Assembly (NCBI GenBank): GCA_024741835.1
Contig: JAENRP010000006.1
Location: 249,379 to 313,378 of the forward strand
Length of the DNA: 64,000 nucleotides
Source: Diplocarpon mali
Lineage: Eukaryota; Ascomycota; Leotiomycetes; Helotiales; Drepanopezizaceae
Direction: 5' to 3'
The notes under the pieces were generated by a model. The model had not been told where the DNA came from. It ran no database searches and saw only the letters and a program-made list of their open reading frames with translations. The translations under genes were made by a program, and so were the position numbers. This document shows positions 52,409 to 64,000 of the stretch, piece by piece (the first letter of the stretch is position 1; each line of letters starts with the position of its first letter).

Positions 52409-54388
52409 TCACATCCCACTGCCCCCCACCCGTCTGAAGTTCTCGAATCCTCTCTCCCCCTCTCCTTCGTCGACTCCGTGGCTGCTGGCAGTCCCAGCCA
52501 CAGCCCCAGAGCCGGTGCGAGCGTCGGCCCGGCTCTTCCATGCCTCTTCCTCCTGCTCGTACGCCTCTTCGAAGGCGAGGGACTGGCTGCGGGAGAAGCA
52601 ACGAGGGAGGGGGGGTTCGTCGTCCTCTTCCTCCGAGGAGGATGTGTCCGAGGGATGGGGCCGGAATCGGGACTGGGGAGCGGTAGGGGATTGAGCCGTG
52701 GAGGGGCTAGGGGACTGAGAGCGAACGAACGCCTCATCGACAAGCACGAAGCGGATCGCGGAGCCCGGGCCGCGGAACATGGTTTCGTTGAGGAGGGACT
52801 CGAGGATGCTGCGGAGGCCGCGGGCGCCGACGCCTCCTGTGTTCGGAGAAGAGGAGGAAGAGGAGGAAGAGGAAGCGGCCCATTCGGCAATAGCGTGCAG
52901 AGCGCCGGTGGTAAACCTCAGCTGGATGCCGTAGGTGTTGAAGAGCGCGATGAACTGCTTGACGAGGGAGTTGCGGGGCGAGGTCAGGATGGTGGTTAGT
53001 TGGGACAAGGAGAGCGGGGTGAGGGAAGCCAGGATGGGGATCCGGCCGAGGAGTTCGGGGATGAGGCCGTAATGCTGGAGATCGGAGGGCGTGACAGCGT
53101 CGAGGAGGTTGCGCTGCCTGGGCTTTGCCGAGCGAGGGTTTGACCTCAAGTTAGAGGGGAGGCTAGATCTGAGCTGAGCCCCGAAACCGAGGGATGAGCC
53201 TGTCGATAGGCGAGAAGAGATTATCTTCTCCAACCCGACGAAAGCACCTGCGAACACGAACAGGATGTTCGTGGTGTCGATCGTATACTGCTCGCTCTTC
53301 CCCTGCTGCTGCATCGCATCTCTGCCCGCTCCCCGGCCGGCATTCTCGCTCTTGGAGGAGCGGTCTGATTTCGCGTTGACGGTGACCGTCGTGCCCTCGA
53401 TCATCTTGAGCAAGCCCTGCTGCACGCCCTCGCCCGACACGTCGCGACCGTGAGTCATGACGGCTGGTTTGGCGAGCTTGTCGACCTCGTCAAAGAAGAT
53501 GATCCCGCTCTCGCAGGCGGAGATGGAGTGCGAGGATGCCAGCAGCAGGCGCTCGATCGCGGACTCGATGTCCGTGCCGATGTAGCCAGCTTGCGTGAGA
53601 GCCGAGCAGTCGACGGTAGCAAAGGGCACTTCCAGGATACGGGCGAGGGTGCTGAGGATGTAGGTCTTGCCTACGCCCGACGGTCCAAGGAGGAGGAGGT
53701 TGGACTTCTCGATATTGATTGTCGTGGACTGGGGGAGGGCGAGGTGGCTCAGTGCTGGAGGATGGGACAGGGAGGGGGTCTGCGGAATCCAGCGGTAGGG
53801 TGCGTCGATCGGAGAGCTGGAGAGATTCCGGGCGTGGCCTGGATATTCATCTGTGATGGACGTGTTAGCATCTCCTGTGCAAGTTCGATGTGATATAATA
53901 TGATATGATATGGGGAGGAGGGTCAGGTGATATCTACTTTCAACAGGATGGGATGTCAGCTCTCGCTCTCGCTCTCGCTGCTCCCATCGACTGTGCTCTT
54001 CGGCCTTTGCATGTTTTTCCTCTGCCAACCGGCGCAATTCCCGGATCCGCTGGTAGTGATTGAAGATAGCCACCGAGGTGACTTTCTTTGCCTTGTCCTG
54101 TCCAACGACGTAGTTATCGAGATGCTCTTTCAGCAGCAGAGGCGTGAGACGCGGCGCCCCATGCTTTGAGGCTTTGGACAATGGTCCTTCGGTCGGCCGG
54201 CCTGGCTCATAAGAGCCCGTGCAGCCTGCTTCTTGACTTTGGAAGTCAGGACGGTAGTATTGTGAGTCTCGAGAGAGCGAAGTGCTCGTGGACAGTGGGT
54301 GGCGCGAAGCCGTGAGGACAACGACGGCGGGAGAGAGATGCCTGGGGCGAATCGTGAGAGCGACTGTCCGGGTGAGGGCCGGCATCAT
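52409..54388 (-). CDS. MCX1: Mitochondrial ClpX-like AAA+ unfoldase
   Basis: Minus-strand exons 54388-53938 and 53874-52409 encode 638 residues. The 63-nt intron lacks an in-frame stop, so the frame is open through it, but its TATATCACATC-rich sequence and GTAGAT...CACAG borders mark it as intron. The N-terminus (LTRTVALTIRPRHLS) is a mitochondrial presequence. AAA+ motifs: LDNYVVGQDKAKK, GPSGVGKT (Walker A), IIFFDEVDKL (Walker B), GEGVQQGLLKMIEGT, and LIPELLGRIPILASL with sensor residues. The zinc-binding domain of bacterial ClpX is absent, as known for yeast Mcx1. The C-terminus after about residue 520 carries Ser and Glu/Asp runs (SSSSSSSS, SSSEEEDDE) not found in core ClpX. It acts in the mitochondrial matrix; its partner protease is not encoded here. 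Confidence 0.88.
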   Translation of the reverse strand: MMPALTRTVALTIRPRHLSPAVVVLTASRHPLSTSTSLSRDSQYYRPDFQSQEAGCTGSYEPGRPTEGPLSKASKHGAPRLTPLLLKEHLDNYVVGQDKAKKVTSVAIFNHYQRIRELRRLAEEKHAKAEEHSRWEQRERERELTSHPVESRYHLTLLPISYHIISHRTCTGDANTSITDEYPGHARNLSSSPIDAPYRWIPQTPSLSHPPALSHLALPQSTTINIEKSNLLLLGPSGVGKTYILSTLARILEVPFATVDCSALTQAGYIGTDIESAIERLLLASSHSISACESGIIFFDEVDKLAKPAVMTHGRDVSGEGVQQGLLKMIEGTTVTVNAKSDRSSKSENAGRGAGRDAMQQQGKSEQYTIDTTNILFVFAGAFVGLEKIISSRLSTGSSLGFGAQLRSSLPSNLRSNPRSAKPRQRNLLDAVTPSDLQHYGLIPELLGRIPILASLTPLSLSQLTTILTSPRNSLVKQFIALFNTYGIQLRFTTGALHAIAEWAASSSSSSSSSPNTGGVGARGLRSILESLLNETMFRGPGSAIRFVLVDEAFVRSQSPSPSTAQSPTAPQSRFRPHPSDTSSSEEEDDEPPLPRCFSRSQSLAFEEAYEQEEEAWKSRADARTGSGAVAGTASSHGVDEGEGERGFENFRRVGGSGM

Positions 54389-55222
54389 GAGCGAAGCCCT
54401 GGCTCATTCTTTAGAAAGACGTACGATGCTTCATTTCATCCGGGTGCATTGAAGCTGTACAATCGAATAGCTGTGCAGCTATGATATACGTGAAGCGGTC
54501 GAGTCGAGTCGGGTCGGGTCACGTGTTGCGGGGAGACCTGGATTAAGCGAGACGAGACTGGGGTGGAATGAATACAGTCGCGGGGAGGGTCTGAGTCTTG
54601 AATTGCAGTCGGAGTCTGGGGAAGAATGAATGGCCGGAGCCAGCGCAACGTCCGTGGCACCAAGGTACTGCGGTCTAAATTGAGGCTATTCGCAACTCTT
54701 TCCAGACCAGTCGAGGGAGATGCTGCTTCGACAGCCAAAGCGAAGTCAATACAATGGCATTCGTCACGTGTCTCGATACCGCTGAGTTTGCAGGGCCTCA
54801 ACCTGCCCCTGCAAAAGCCAGGGCTCGACGTCATTTGGCGGGCAAGCTGAACCAAGTGCCCCCCATCGGCATCTGGAGGTGCAGAGTTCCCCTCCAAATC
54901 ACTCCTCGTTCATTCATCATCTGGGGGAAGAATCAGTACGGGGAGCTGCTTTGTCTTTCTATGGCTGATCAGGTGAGAATTTTTTTTTTACTTCTCTGCC
55001 GCAAGATTCCTTCACGATTTCTGTCTGCGAACATCACCCACCAACAAGCTGAGGGACGAGTTTACCTCCGTCGGACGTTGGGAGGCAATTGCATTTTCCC
55101 CCATCCATGAATCGCAGGGAGCTAAATAATCCTGGGTAGAGCGACTCTACTCCTATCTGATCGACCTCCCCACAGCCTTCGACGATTCGCAAACCTCCCA
55201 ACAAATCGACCAGACACGCAAG
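54389..55222. other. Divergent promoter region
   Basis: It lies between MCX1 (minus) and GLC3 (plus). A GTCGAGTCGGGTC repeat lies at about 54497-54520, ending in a CACGTG box. No gene seen. Confidence 0.5.
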
Positions 55223-57666
55223 ATGGATTCCCCTAATCAGAATTCCGAGAACTCGCTGCTCAACGGCGGAGCTGCGAGTGGAGTGCCCAATGACGGGACT
55301 GGTAGGGTGGCGGAGGTCCCTGGGAAAACAGAGAGCTGATTCTCGCAGGCGTAATCAAGCTCGATCCATGGCTCTCTCCCTTCAAAGAGGAGCTCAAGAA
55401 GCGCTACAGCAAAGCACAAGATTGGATCAAGAAGATCGATGAGACCGAGGGCGGCCTGGAGAAGTTCAGCAGAGTCGGTCCTCCTCGCGCGATGCGAATA
55501 CTACCACTGACGGGTGCAGGGCTACGAGAAGTTCGGGATCAATGTCGACAGTCAGAACAACATCACCTACAGAGAATGGGCGCCGAATGCGACGCAAGCA
55601 TTCTTTATCGGGGAGTTTAGTATTTCTCCCTCCCCGCAGCAGACTTCCTTGGCGTGGGCAGTGGACTGATACAGCGCAGACGCGTGGAGCAGAGAGTCGT
55701 GTCCTATGAAGAAGGATCCGTACGGAGTGTTCGAGGTTGTGGTTCCTGCAGTCGATGGGAAGCCCGCCATTGCACACACCTCCAAGATCAAGGTAGGCTG
55801 CTCTACACGTGCCTCTGCAATGGCTGATCTAGAAGATTTCTCTCATTCTACCCTCTGGCGAGCGCATCGAACGTATACCTGCCTGGATCACCTACGTCAC
55901 GCAAGACCTCCACGTCTCCCCGGTCTACGATGCTCGATTCTGGAACCCGCCCCAAGCCGAACGATATGTCTTCAAATACCCCAGACCAAAGAAGCCTGCA
56001 AGCGCGAGAGTGTACGAAGCCCACGTCGGAATCTCCTCTCCCGAGTTGAGGGTAGCCACATACAAGGAGTTCACGAGGAACATGCTGCCGAGAATACACC
56101 ACCTAGGATACAATGTCATTCAATTGATGGCGATCATGGAGCATGCCTACTATGCCAGTTTTGGATACCAGATCAACAGCTTCTTTGCTGCAAGCAGCCG
56201 GTATGGCTCCCCCGAGGACCTGAAGGAGCTGATTGATACTGCGCACGGTATGGGCATAACTGTCTTGCTGGATGTGGTTCACAGCCACGCTTCTAAGAAT
56301 GTCCTGGATGGCTTGAACGAGCTCGATGGGACGGATGCCTGTTACTTCCATGCTGGTGCGAAGGGTAAGCATGAGCTGTGGGACAGCAGACTATTCAACT
56401 ACGGGAGTCATGAGGTTCTGAGGTTTCTGCTCAGTAATTTGCGCTACTGGATGGAGGAGTTTCGATTTGATGGATTCCGGTTTGATGGCGTTACAAGCAT
56501 GCTCTACACGCATCATGGGATCGGAACGTAAGTCGCAGGCAATAGGTCTTGCGCGGATTGTTGCTAATATTCCAGGGGGTTTTCGGGTGGCTATCACGAA
56601 TACTTTGGCCTTGCTGTGGACGAGGAGGCCGTTGCATATCTCATGATTGCAAACGAGATGCTTCACGACCTCTATCCCGAGATGATCACAATAGCCGAAG
56701 ATGTTTCTGGGATGCCCGCGCTGTGCGTCGCTCTATCCTTAGGTGGAATTGGGTTTGATTACCGACTTGCCATGGCTATTCCCGACATGTGGATCAAGAT
56801 TCTCAAGGAAGTCAAAGACGACGATTGGGATATGGCTAGTATCTGCTTCACTCTGACCAACAGGAGACATGGCGAAAAAACGATTGCATACTGCGAGAGT
56901 CACGACCAAGCGTAAGTTTGTGATTCCTTCTTCGCGGCCATCCATTTCTCACGTGATTAGGCTGGTGGGAGATAAATCCATCATGATGCACCTGTGTGAC
57001 GCAGAAATGTACACAAACATGTCCACCCTGAGCGCACTGACACCCACCATCGAGCGTGGAATGGGACTCCACAAGATGATTCGTCTCATCACTCACGGCT
57101 TAGGCGGGGAAGGGTATCTGAATTTCGAAGGCAACGAGTTTGGACATCCTGAGTGGCTTGACTTCCCTCGGGCCGGAAACGACAACAGTTTCTGGTACGC
57201 AAGGCGTCAATTCAACCTTACAGATGACGACCTGCTCCGGTACAAGTGCCTCAACGAGTTCGATGCCGGGATGCAACACACCGAGCAGAAGTATGGCTGG
57301 CTACACTCCGAGCAAGCCTATATTAGCTTGAAGAATGAATCCGACAAGGTCATCGTGTTTGAGCGTGCTGGTCTCCTCTGGATCTTCAACTTCCACCCCA
57401 CGAAGAGCTACCCTGATTATCGTGTTGGTGTCGAGCAAGAAGGTACCTATCGTGTGGTGCTAAACACAGATTCGAAGGCGTATGGTGGGTTTGAGCGAAT
57501 CGATTCCGGGACGAGGTTCTTCACAACTCCGTTCGCGTGGAACGGCAGGAAAAACTTTACGCAGGTTTATATCCCTACTCGGACTGCTGCTGTGAGTCAT
57601 CCTCCCCGAAAGAAGTGGAGAATCTGCTGATGCTCGTAGGTTCTTGCTCTCGAATCAACGTTGTGA
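55223..57666 (+). CDS. GLC3: 1,4-alpha-glucan (glycogen) branching enzyme
   Basis: Eight exons: 55223-55301, 55349-55473, 55520-55619, 55680-55792, 55836-56527, 56576-56911, 56961-57591 and 57640-57666, 700 residues. Exon 5 could begin at 55833 (TAG acceptor), which would add one Lys. The enzyme forms alpha-1,6 branches in glycogen in the cytosol. A CBM48-type N-terminal part ([21 protein letters not shown]) is followed by a GH13 barrel: [23 protein letters not shown] (nucleophile Asp), ITIAEDVSG (acid/base Glu) and CESHDQA (His-Asp). [12 protein letters not shown] is a branching-enzyme signature. The C-terminal beta domain includes [17 protein letters not shown] and ends ALESTL. All phases add up and match the family length. 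Confidence 0.95.
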
Positions 57667-58173
57667 TGAGGCACGCGGGGAGGAGGTTGAGGAAAAGATG
57701 ACAGTCCAAGAGGTATACGTGCTAGCACTGTGGGATGATGTATTTTCCACATGTTTAGAATACTCACTTCATGAGCTCGTATGATGCCCGAATGATATCA
57801 CGTTCATTGACACCTGGTTTGTTATGCATACTTGGTGAACGGTGTACATACAATCTTTGCTCTGAAGGGATTCTCGGAAGTGTGCGAAGGCAGTCTTCAA
57901 TACGGGAGTAGTAGTACTCCACTTTACCACAAATTTCCCATTGCTGCGTGTATGAAGTCCTCTAACATTCAGTACGCCTCCATGTTATTTGGATTCTCTG
58001 AGTTCCGATGTTTTGATCTCCACATTTCCGGACCATTTCGGCTTCCTGTCACGTGTGGCGCTAAAGGAACCAAAATTGAGCTTGCCGGCCGAATCTCGAA
58101 AGACCTCCTCTCTATAGCCATCTCCTCCCTCCGCAACTCCACTCTCATCACATCTCCATCGCTCTCCTTCGCC
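57667..58173. other. Intergenic, ATP2 promoter side
   Basis: No gene. A CACGTG box lies at about 58049-58054 upstream of ATP2; its use is not shown. Confidence 0.5.
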
Positions 58174-60302
<2,129 letters not shown>

Positions 60303-63300
60303 AGTGCTACAGAAGGGTAATAAGTGGGCGGAAACCAACGGAGGTGTGTGTATATTTTTGAGGGGATGTGGTGCAGGTGGGTAGGCAGCACGCGCATTTG
60401 ATTAGCGGGGCTGTATACAGACATGGAAAAACACCTGGTCCTTTCGAGAGCACGCATCTTCCTAGCTTGTAACAAACCAAATTCTCCTTTTGTTCAAAAG
60501 TGGCATTCGTGGTATTGATCGGTACAGCCGATGTGTGATCTTTTTGTGATACGTGACTTTTCGCCGAGTGGGTTCTGACAAGTGTCACTAACCATGCTCC
60601 TTGAAAGCTAGACCTTACAATCCTGTCATACGATTAGTAGATATTTGTCTAAGCTTTGGTTACGCCATTGTTGATTTCCTTGGAGAAGGTTGGGTTGTTT
60701 ACTTCCCAAGAGTCAATGCGAGCAACGCAGCCTCGATGCAACGAGGTGCTCTATTTAGGAAGGAGTGAAGTTGGGAGAAGGGAGTATGAATATGATGGAG
60801 ATGGAGATAAAATGGAGATATGTATATGTATATGTATCTATCAATACATATTAACGAAAAATATACAGTAGAAAGAAGACGTAGCAGAAACAGGTTGAGA
60901 GGGATTTAATAAATGTTGGTGCGCAGAGTTATTACATCGTAATTTAGTATCGTTCTGATCTAGCCCCCTTCGCTATGATCTCTAGGATTGCCTTACGTAC
61001 CACTTTCTATATAAAATTCAGATATCAGTACGTATAGGTCTGAGATCTTGTGTTCGAGACCTCTGAGAGCTATCTTCAGGTAGTTGTCTAAGGGTAAGAG
61101 AGATGAAATGACAGGGAGACGGTTAAGTATATATACATAGACCTTTTCGACCAGTTCTTTGTAAAGGACAGACTTTACAGAATACATACTTTAACGGCCT
61201 TGATTCATAATATGTATGAACAGTATATCCTGTGAAATTTTTAATCAGGTTTATGCTGATATTATCTTGCACTTGCTATAGCTTGCCAGATCATTTGATT
61301 TAGGGTTATCTTTTCAAACTAACTTCTAGCATACGCTTTTCAAGACCAGCAGGGTGAAGAGTAGGGCAGTTAAAAACTTGAAAGCAAGTATGGATTACGC
61401 TAGTAGGAGGGATAGGTTAGGAGTGAAATGATTATTTATTGGGGTTTTAACGATCTTATTCGTTGGCCTGGCGTACCTAGGAGTCCTCTCTCTTAATTGT
61501 GATTGCTAGAGGCTAGCTTATTTTTATTTTTATTCTTATACTTACTCCTTTTACTTTTTTTTATTCTTATTTTTATATTTGCTTTTATTCTTATTTTATT
61601 TTTACTTTTGTTTTTCTTTCGTACTTTCTTTAAGGTGGAGTGGTGTAATGCCAGGTTTAGTACCTTGCAGGTATATAAGTAGAGTTGCTTATAATAAGGG
61701 GCCACATCTCTCTCTCTATATACGTATCTCTCTCTTCTAAGACCAGAATTTATATTTTCTTCTCTTCAATTGGGATCCAAATATCAGTCTTGATAGGTCG
61801 TAGCTACTTATACTGTAAGACTTGGCTCTCTCAGACTGTAAAATATTAGTAAAGCTTCCGACAGGCTTCTCTACTAGTATAGAAAAGAGTCGTATCAGTT
61901 TTACAAAAGTCGCAAGCTAATTTAAATTATCATCACTAATACCATGTTTCTTGTGATAGGTATACTTCTAAGGTATAACGACGGCTCAATTAGCTTGATG
62001 ATAAAAAACCTCATCCCGGCCTGCTTACTATTACCAGCCAGAATGTTAAGGGAGAAGAATGAAGAAGGTTCCCTTTGCCAGGTACTTGGCACTCATATAA
62101 GATCGGATAAGATGTAGAGGAATCGTATATAGAACAGAGGCAGACTGATTTCATGTATATAAGTAGAGAGAGTTCTGTACTAGATGGGCTCTCTAACTTC
62201 TTTGTTTCCTGTATAATAGACCTATGAATCCACTCTCTGCCTTAATACTCGCTTCTAACTAGTTCTCGCTTCGAGTCTCACCGCTGGCACGTGCCTATAA
62301 CGTATGACCTTGTGCATATTCGTATCAACTTGCGAAGGGCGATTGGTTTTAGCGAGAGCAGCGGGACGCAAATCAAGTCAAATCAAAGTATATGAGAAAC
62401 TATTTTTATTTGCTTAATTAAAGGTCGACCAAAGGGAGACGACGACTCAACACCTATACGCGGTATCTCCTACAAACCTGCAAACTCTTTAAGAGTCTGC
62501 AAAGCCGAGATTAAGTCCTTTCGACTACAAATGATCAAACCCTAGGTTAAATAAAGCTAGAACTTTCGGAAATGTTCAAATGAAAACTTTTCTCTTTATT
62601 ATACTACTTCTTCTACAAATACTCTCTACTTTCGACCTTTGAATAAATAGTACTCTAAGATTATTTAAATATATCCTGGTAATTAGAGGAAAGGCAGGTT
62701 GCAGTATTTAAGGAGGAGGAGAAAAACGGAAATGATATATTTCGACATGTTATAAAGTCGATAAGAAGAGTTATGATTAAGAGCTGCCGCCGATCAGCAA
62801 CATAATTAATGTGATCAAATAAATAGCTGCTATTAGCGTAAAGGGCTTATCTTAGAATAGGACATCTAAGGCGACTCTATTTATTAAAGGCACCTTCTAA
62901 GAACATACTCGCCCAAGACTTAGAGGGAATAACTACTGAGGTTTTAGTTAGACTCTTATCTAAGGAATCAGGAATCATAGGTATAATAGACTAAATAGCA
63001 AAGATATAAGGATTTTTTAAGCTAGCCTCTCCGTATACCTAGATCCGACTATAGCGTTTCTCGCTTATATTATATAACTCAAAAATAATATAGTATATCA
63101 AAAGGAAAAAAAATGGTTAGCAAGTTTAGTATAAACTACTTTCTTACTACTACTTTGGCCGTGGCGAAACGAGGCCCCCTGGCCCCGGAGCTTGCGTAGG
63201 GCCGCCAGGGCGAGGATCTTTTTAATGCTTCCAAGGTCCACCCTACGTCAGTTATTTCTATGGGTTTTCTTAGAAGTGCAGAAAGCATATCTACTTGAAC

Positions 63301-63646
63301 TTCAGCTTAGAAATCTTTGCTAGGGCTAGTAAAGTTACTATGGCCAATTAGACAACCTATGAACTCTATTCCCAAGATAATTCACTTACGCGGCGTAGTG
63401 ATTATTAGTGGGTCGAGCGAATCCATCGAGATTACCGGCAAAGGGATAGGAGGAACGACAAACCAGATACAAGATTATCTAGCATCTTTACGCGTATGTC
63501 GGCGATGCCGAATCACACTCGGTCAACCCGAGAAGTACGGTACAGTACTTGTATATAAGAGCCTTAAGCTCCTCCGATAGAAGAGTGGGCAAGAAACACC
63601 ACTCTGATGCTCGACCGACTCCCAGTCCTGCAAGAAAAACCTCAAG
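60303..63646. repeat. AT-rich block, probably decayed repeat DNA
   Basis: After the ATP2 3' flank (to about 60900) composition drops sharply to AT-rich. No frame of protein character remains. A TTATTTTTATTC-type run lies at 61520-61615. GTATATAAGTAGAG occurs at about 61672 and again at about 62156, the second followed by sequence resembling the transcribed part of an LTR. A GC-rich island (GGCCCCCTGGCCCCGG) sits inside it at about 63172-63210. The appearance fits transposon relics mutated by RIP; no family can be named. Confidence 0.55.
63552..63558 (+). promoter_or_regulatory. Candidate TATA box of the effector-like gene
   Basis: TATATAA lies about 90 bases before the ATG at 63647, a plausible distance for a fungal core promoter. 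It is the only positional evidence, and the block is AT-rich, so chance is possible. Confidence 0.35.
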
Positions 63647-64000
63647 ATGCGTTCCTCCGCGACGATCACGATTTTACTTGCACTTTGCATTGATTCCGCT
63701 TTCTCGATCTGTTGCTGGCCTTTTTCCCCCTCGAAGAAACCTAGTTCTCCGCTTGGCGTATCCTGCAACGGCAGAAGATATACGTCAGATGACATGGATA
63801 AATGCAACGAAAGAGCGCACGAACTCCTCTATAACAAAATGACATTTCAAAAATACCCGTATCATTTATTGAAAAGTCAAGCGATTAAACTCAACGGATC
63901 GCCACCTTATTTCGTTTTCCCGTTGGTTGAGAATGGTCCTTGGGGAAAAAATATACACCCTGGACCTGATCGATGCGTCATTAGTTCAGAGGAAAGGTTA
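63647..64000 (+). CDS. Secreted RNase T1/N1-like effector candidate, 3' end outside window
   Basis: ATG at 63647 begins a frame open to the window edge (118 residues visible). Residues 1 to about 20 form a signal peptide (MRSSATITILLALCIDSAFS). The mature part follows the layout of small fungal guanyl-specific ribonucleases of the T1/N1 fold: VSCNGRRY at about 38-45, DKCNERAHELL, KYPYHLL at 69-75 (in place of the usual Tyr-Pro-His block), PPYFVFPLVENG at 86-97, and PGPDRCVIS at 105-113. The Arg after PGPD is kept, but the position of the catalytic Glu before FPL is Val90, so the protein is probably not an active RNase. Such RNase-like proteins are a known effector class in powdery mildews and relatives. 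It lies beside AT-rich repeat DNA. The C-terminus, with its final cysteine and His block, is not seen. Confidence 0.7.
   Translation, partial: MRSSATITILLALCIDSAFSICCWPFSPSKKPSSPLGVSCNGRRYTSDDMDKCNERAHELLYNKMTFQKYPYHLLKSQAIKLNGSPPYFVFPLVENGPWGKNIHPGPDRCVISSEERL

Overview
The window reads as a filamentous ascomycete (Pezizomycotina) nuclear chromosome. Genes carry short GT-AG introns (mostly 45-120 nt) with CTAAC/CTGAC-type branch points. Housekeeping proteins are of fungal type. Intergenic DNA is rich in microsatellites, and one AT-rich block at the right edge looks like repeat DNA decayed by repeat-induced point mutation. The protein flavour (Brix, Rab11, Hda1, Orc5 and an abundant uncharacterised leotiomycete-type ORF family) fits a member of the Leotiomycetes/Helotiales, but the species cannot be fixed from sequence alone. 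Two runs of N (23817-23857 and 45007-45027) are assembly gaps.

Layout, left to right. 0-18 kb is accessory-like and gene-poor: the 3' end of a cysteine-containing protein gene cut by the window edge, a secreted Ser/Thr/Pro-rich surface protein (minus), a decayed ORF-family pseudogene at about 10 kb, the RRM+R3H RNA-binding protein PIN4, and a second small secreted cysteine protein that is a probable paralogue of the first. 18-43 kb is gene-dense core: an acidic orphan protein, an Upc2-type Zn2Cys6 regulator, ORC5, BRX1, a Rab11/Ypt31 GTPase, a 2107-residue chromodomain protein with nine CCCH-type zinc-binding motifs, an F-box protein and the class II histone deacetylase HDA1. 43-60 kb holds GAPDH, then about 5.7 kb of repeats, then COX5, the mitochondrial ClpX-like MCX1, the glycogen branching enzyme GLC3 and the ATP synthase beta subunit ATP2. 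60.3-63.6 kb is AT-rich, with two LTR-like promoter motifs. At the right edge a secreted RNase T1-like effector candidate starts and runs out of the window.

How the genes fit together: there is no operon logic, as expected for a fungus. Several genes concern gene expression and chromatin (PIN4, ORC5, BRX1, the chromodomain protein, HDA1). Others concern mitochondrial energy and carbon metabolism (GAPDH, COX5, MCX1, GLC3, ATP2). The interesting accessory material is the pair of secreted cysteine proteins, the RNase-like effector next to decayed repeat DNA, and a recurrent short repeat (core near 46.49, 47.69, 48.00, 48.27 and 48.44 kb), three copies of which carry a TTC tract.
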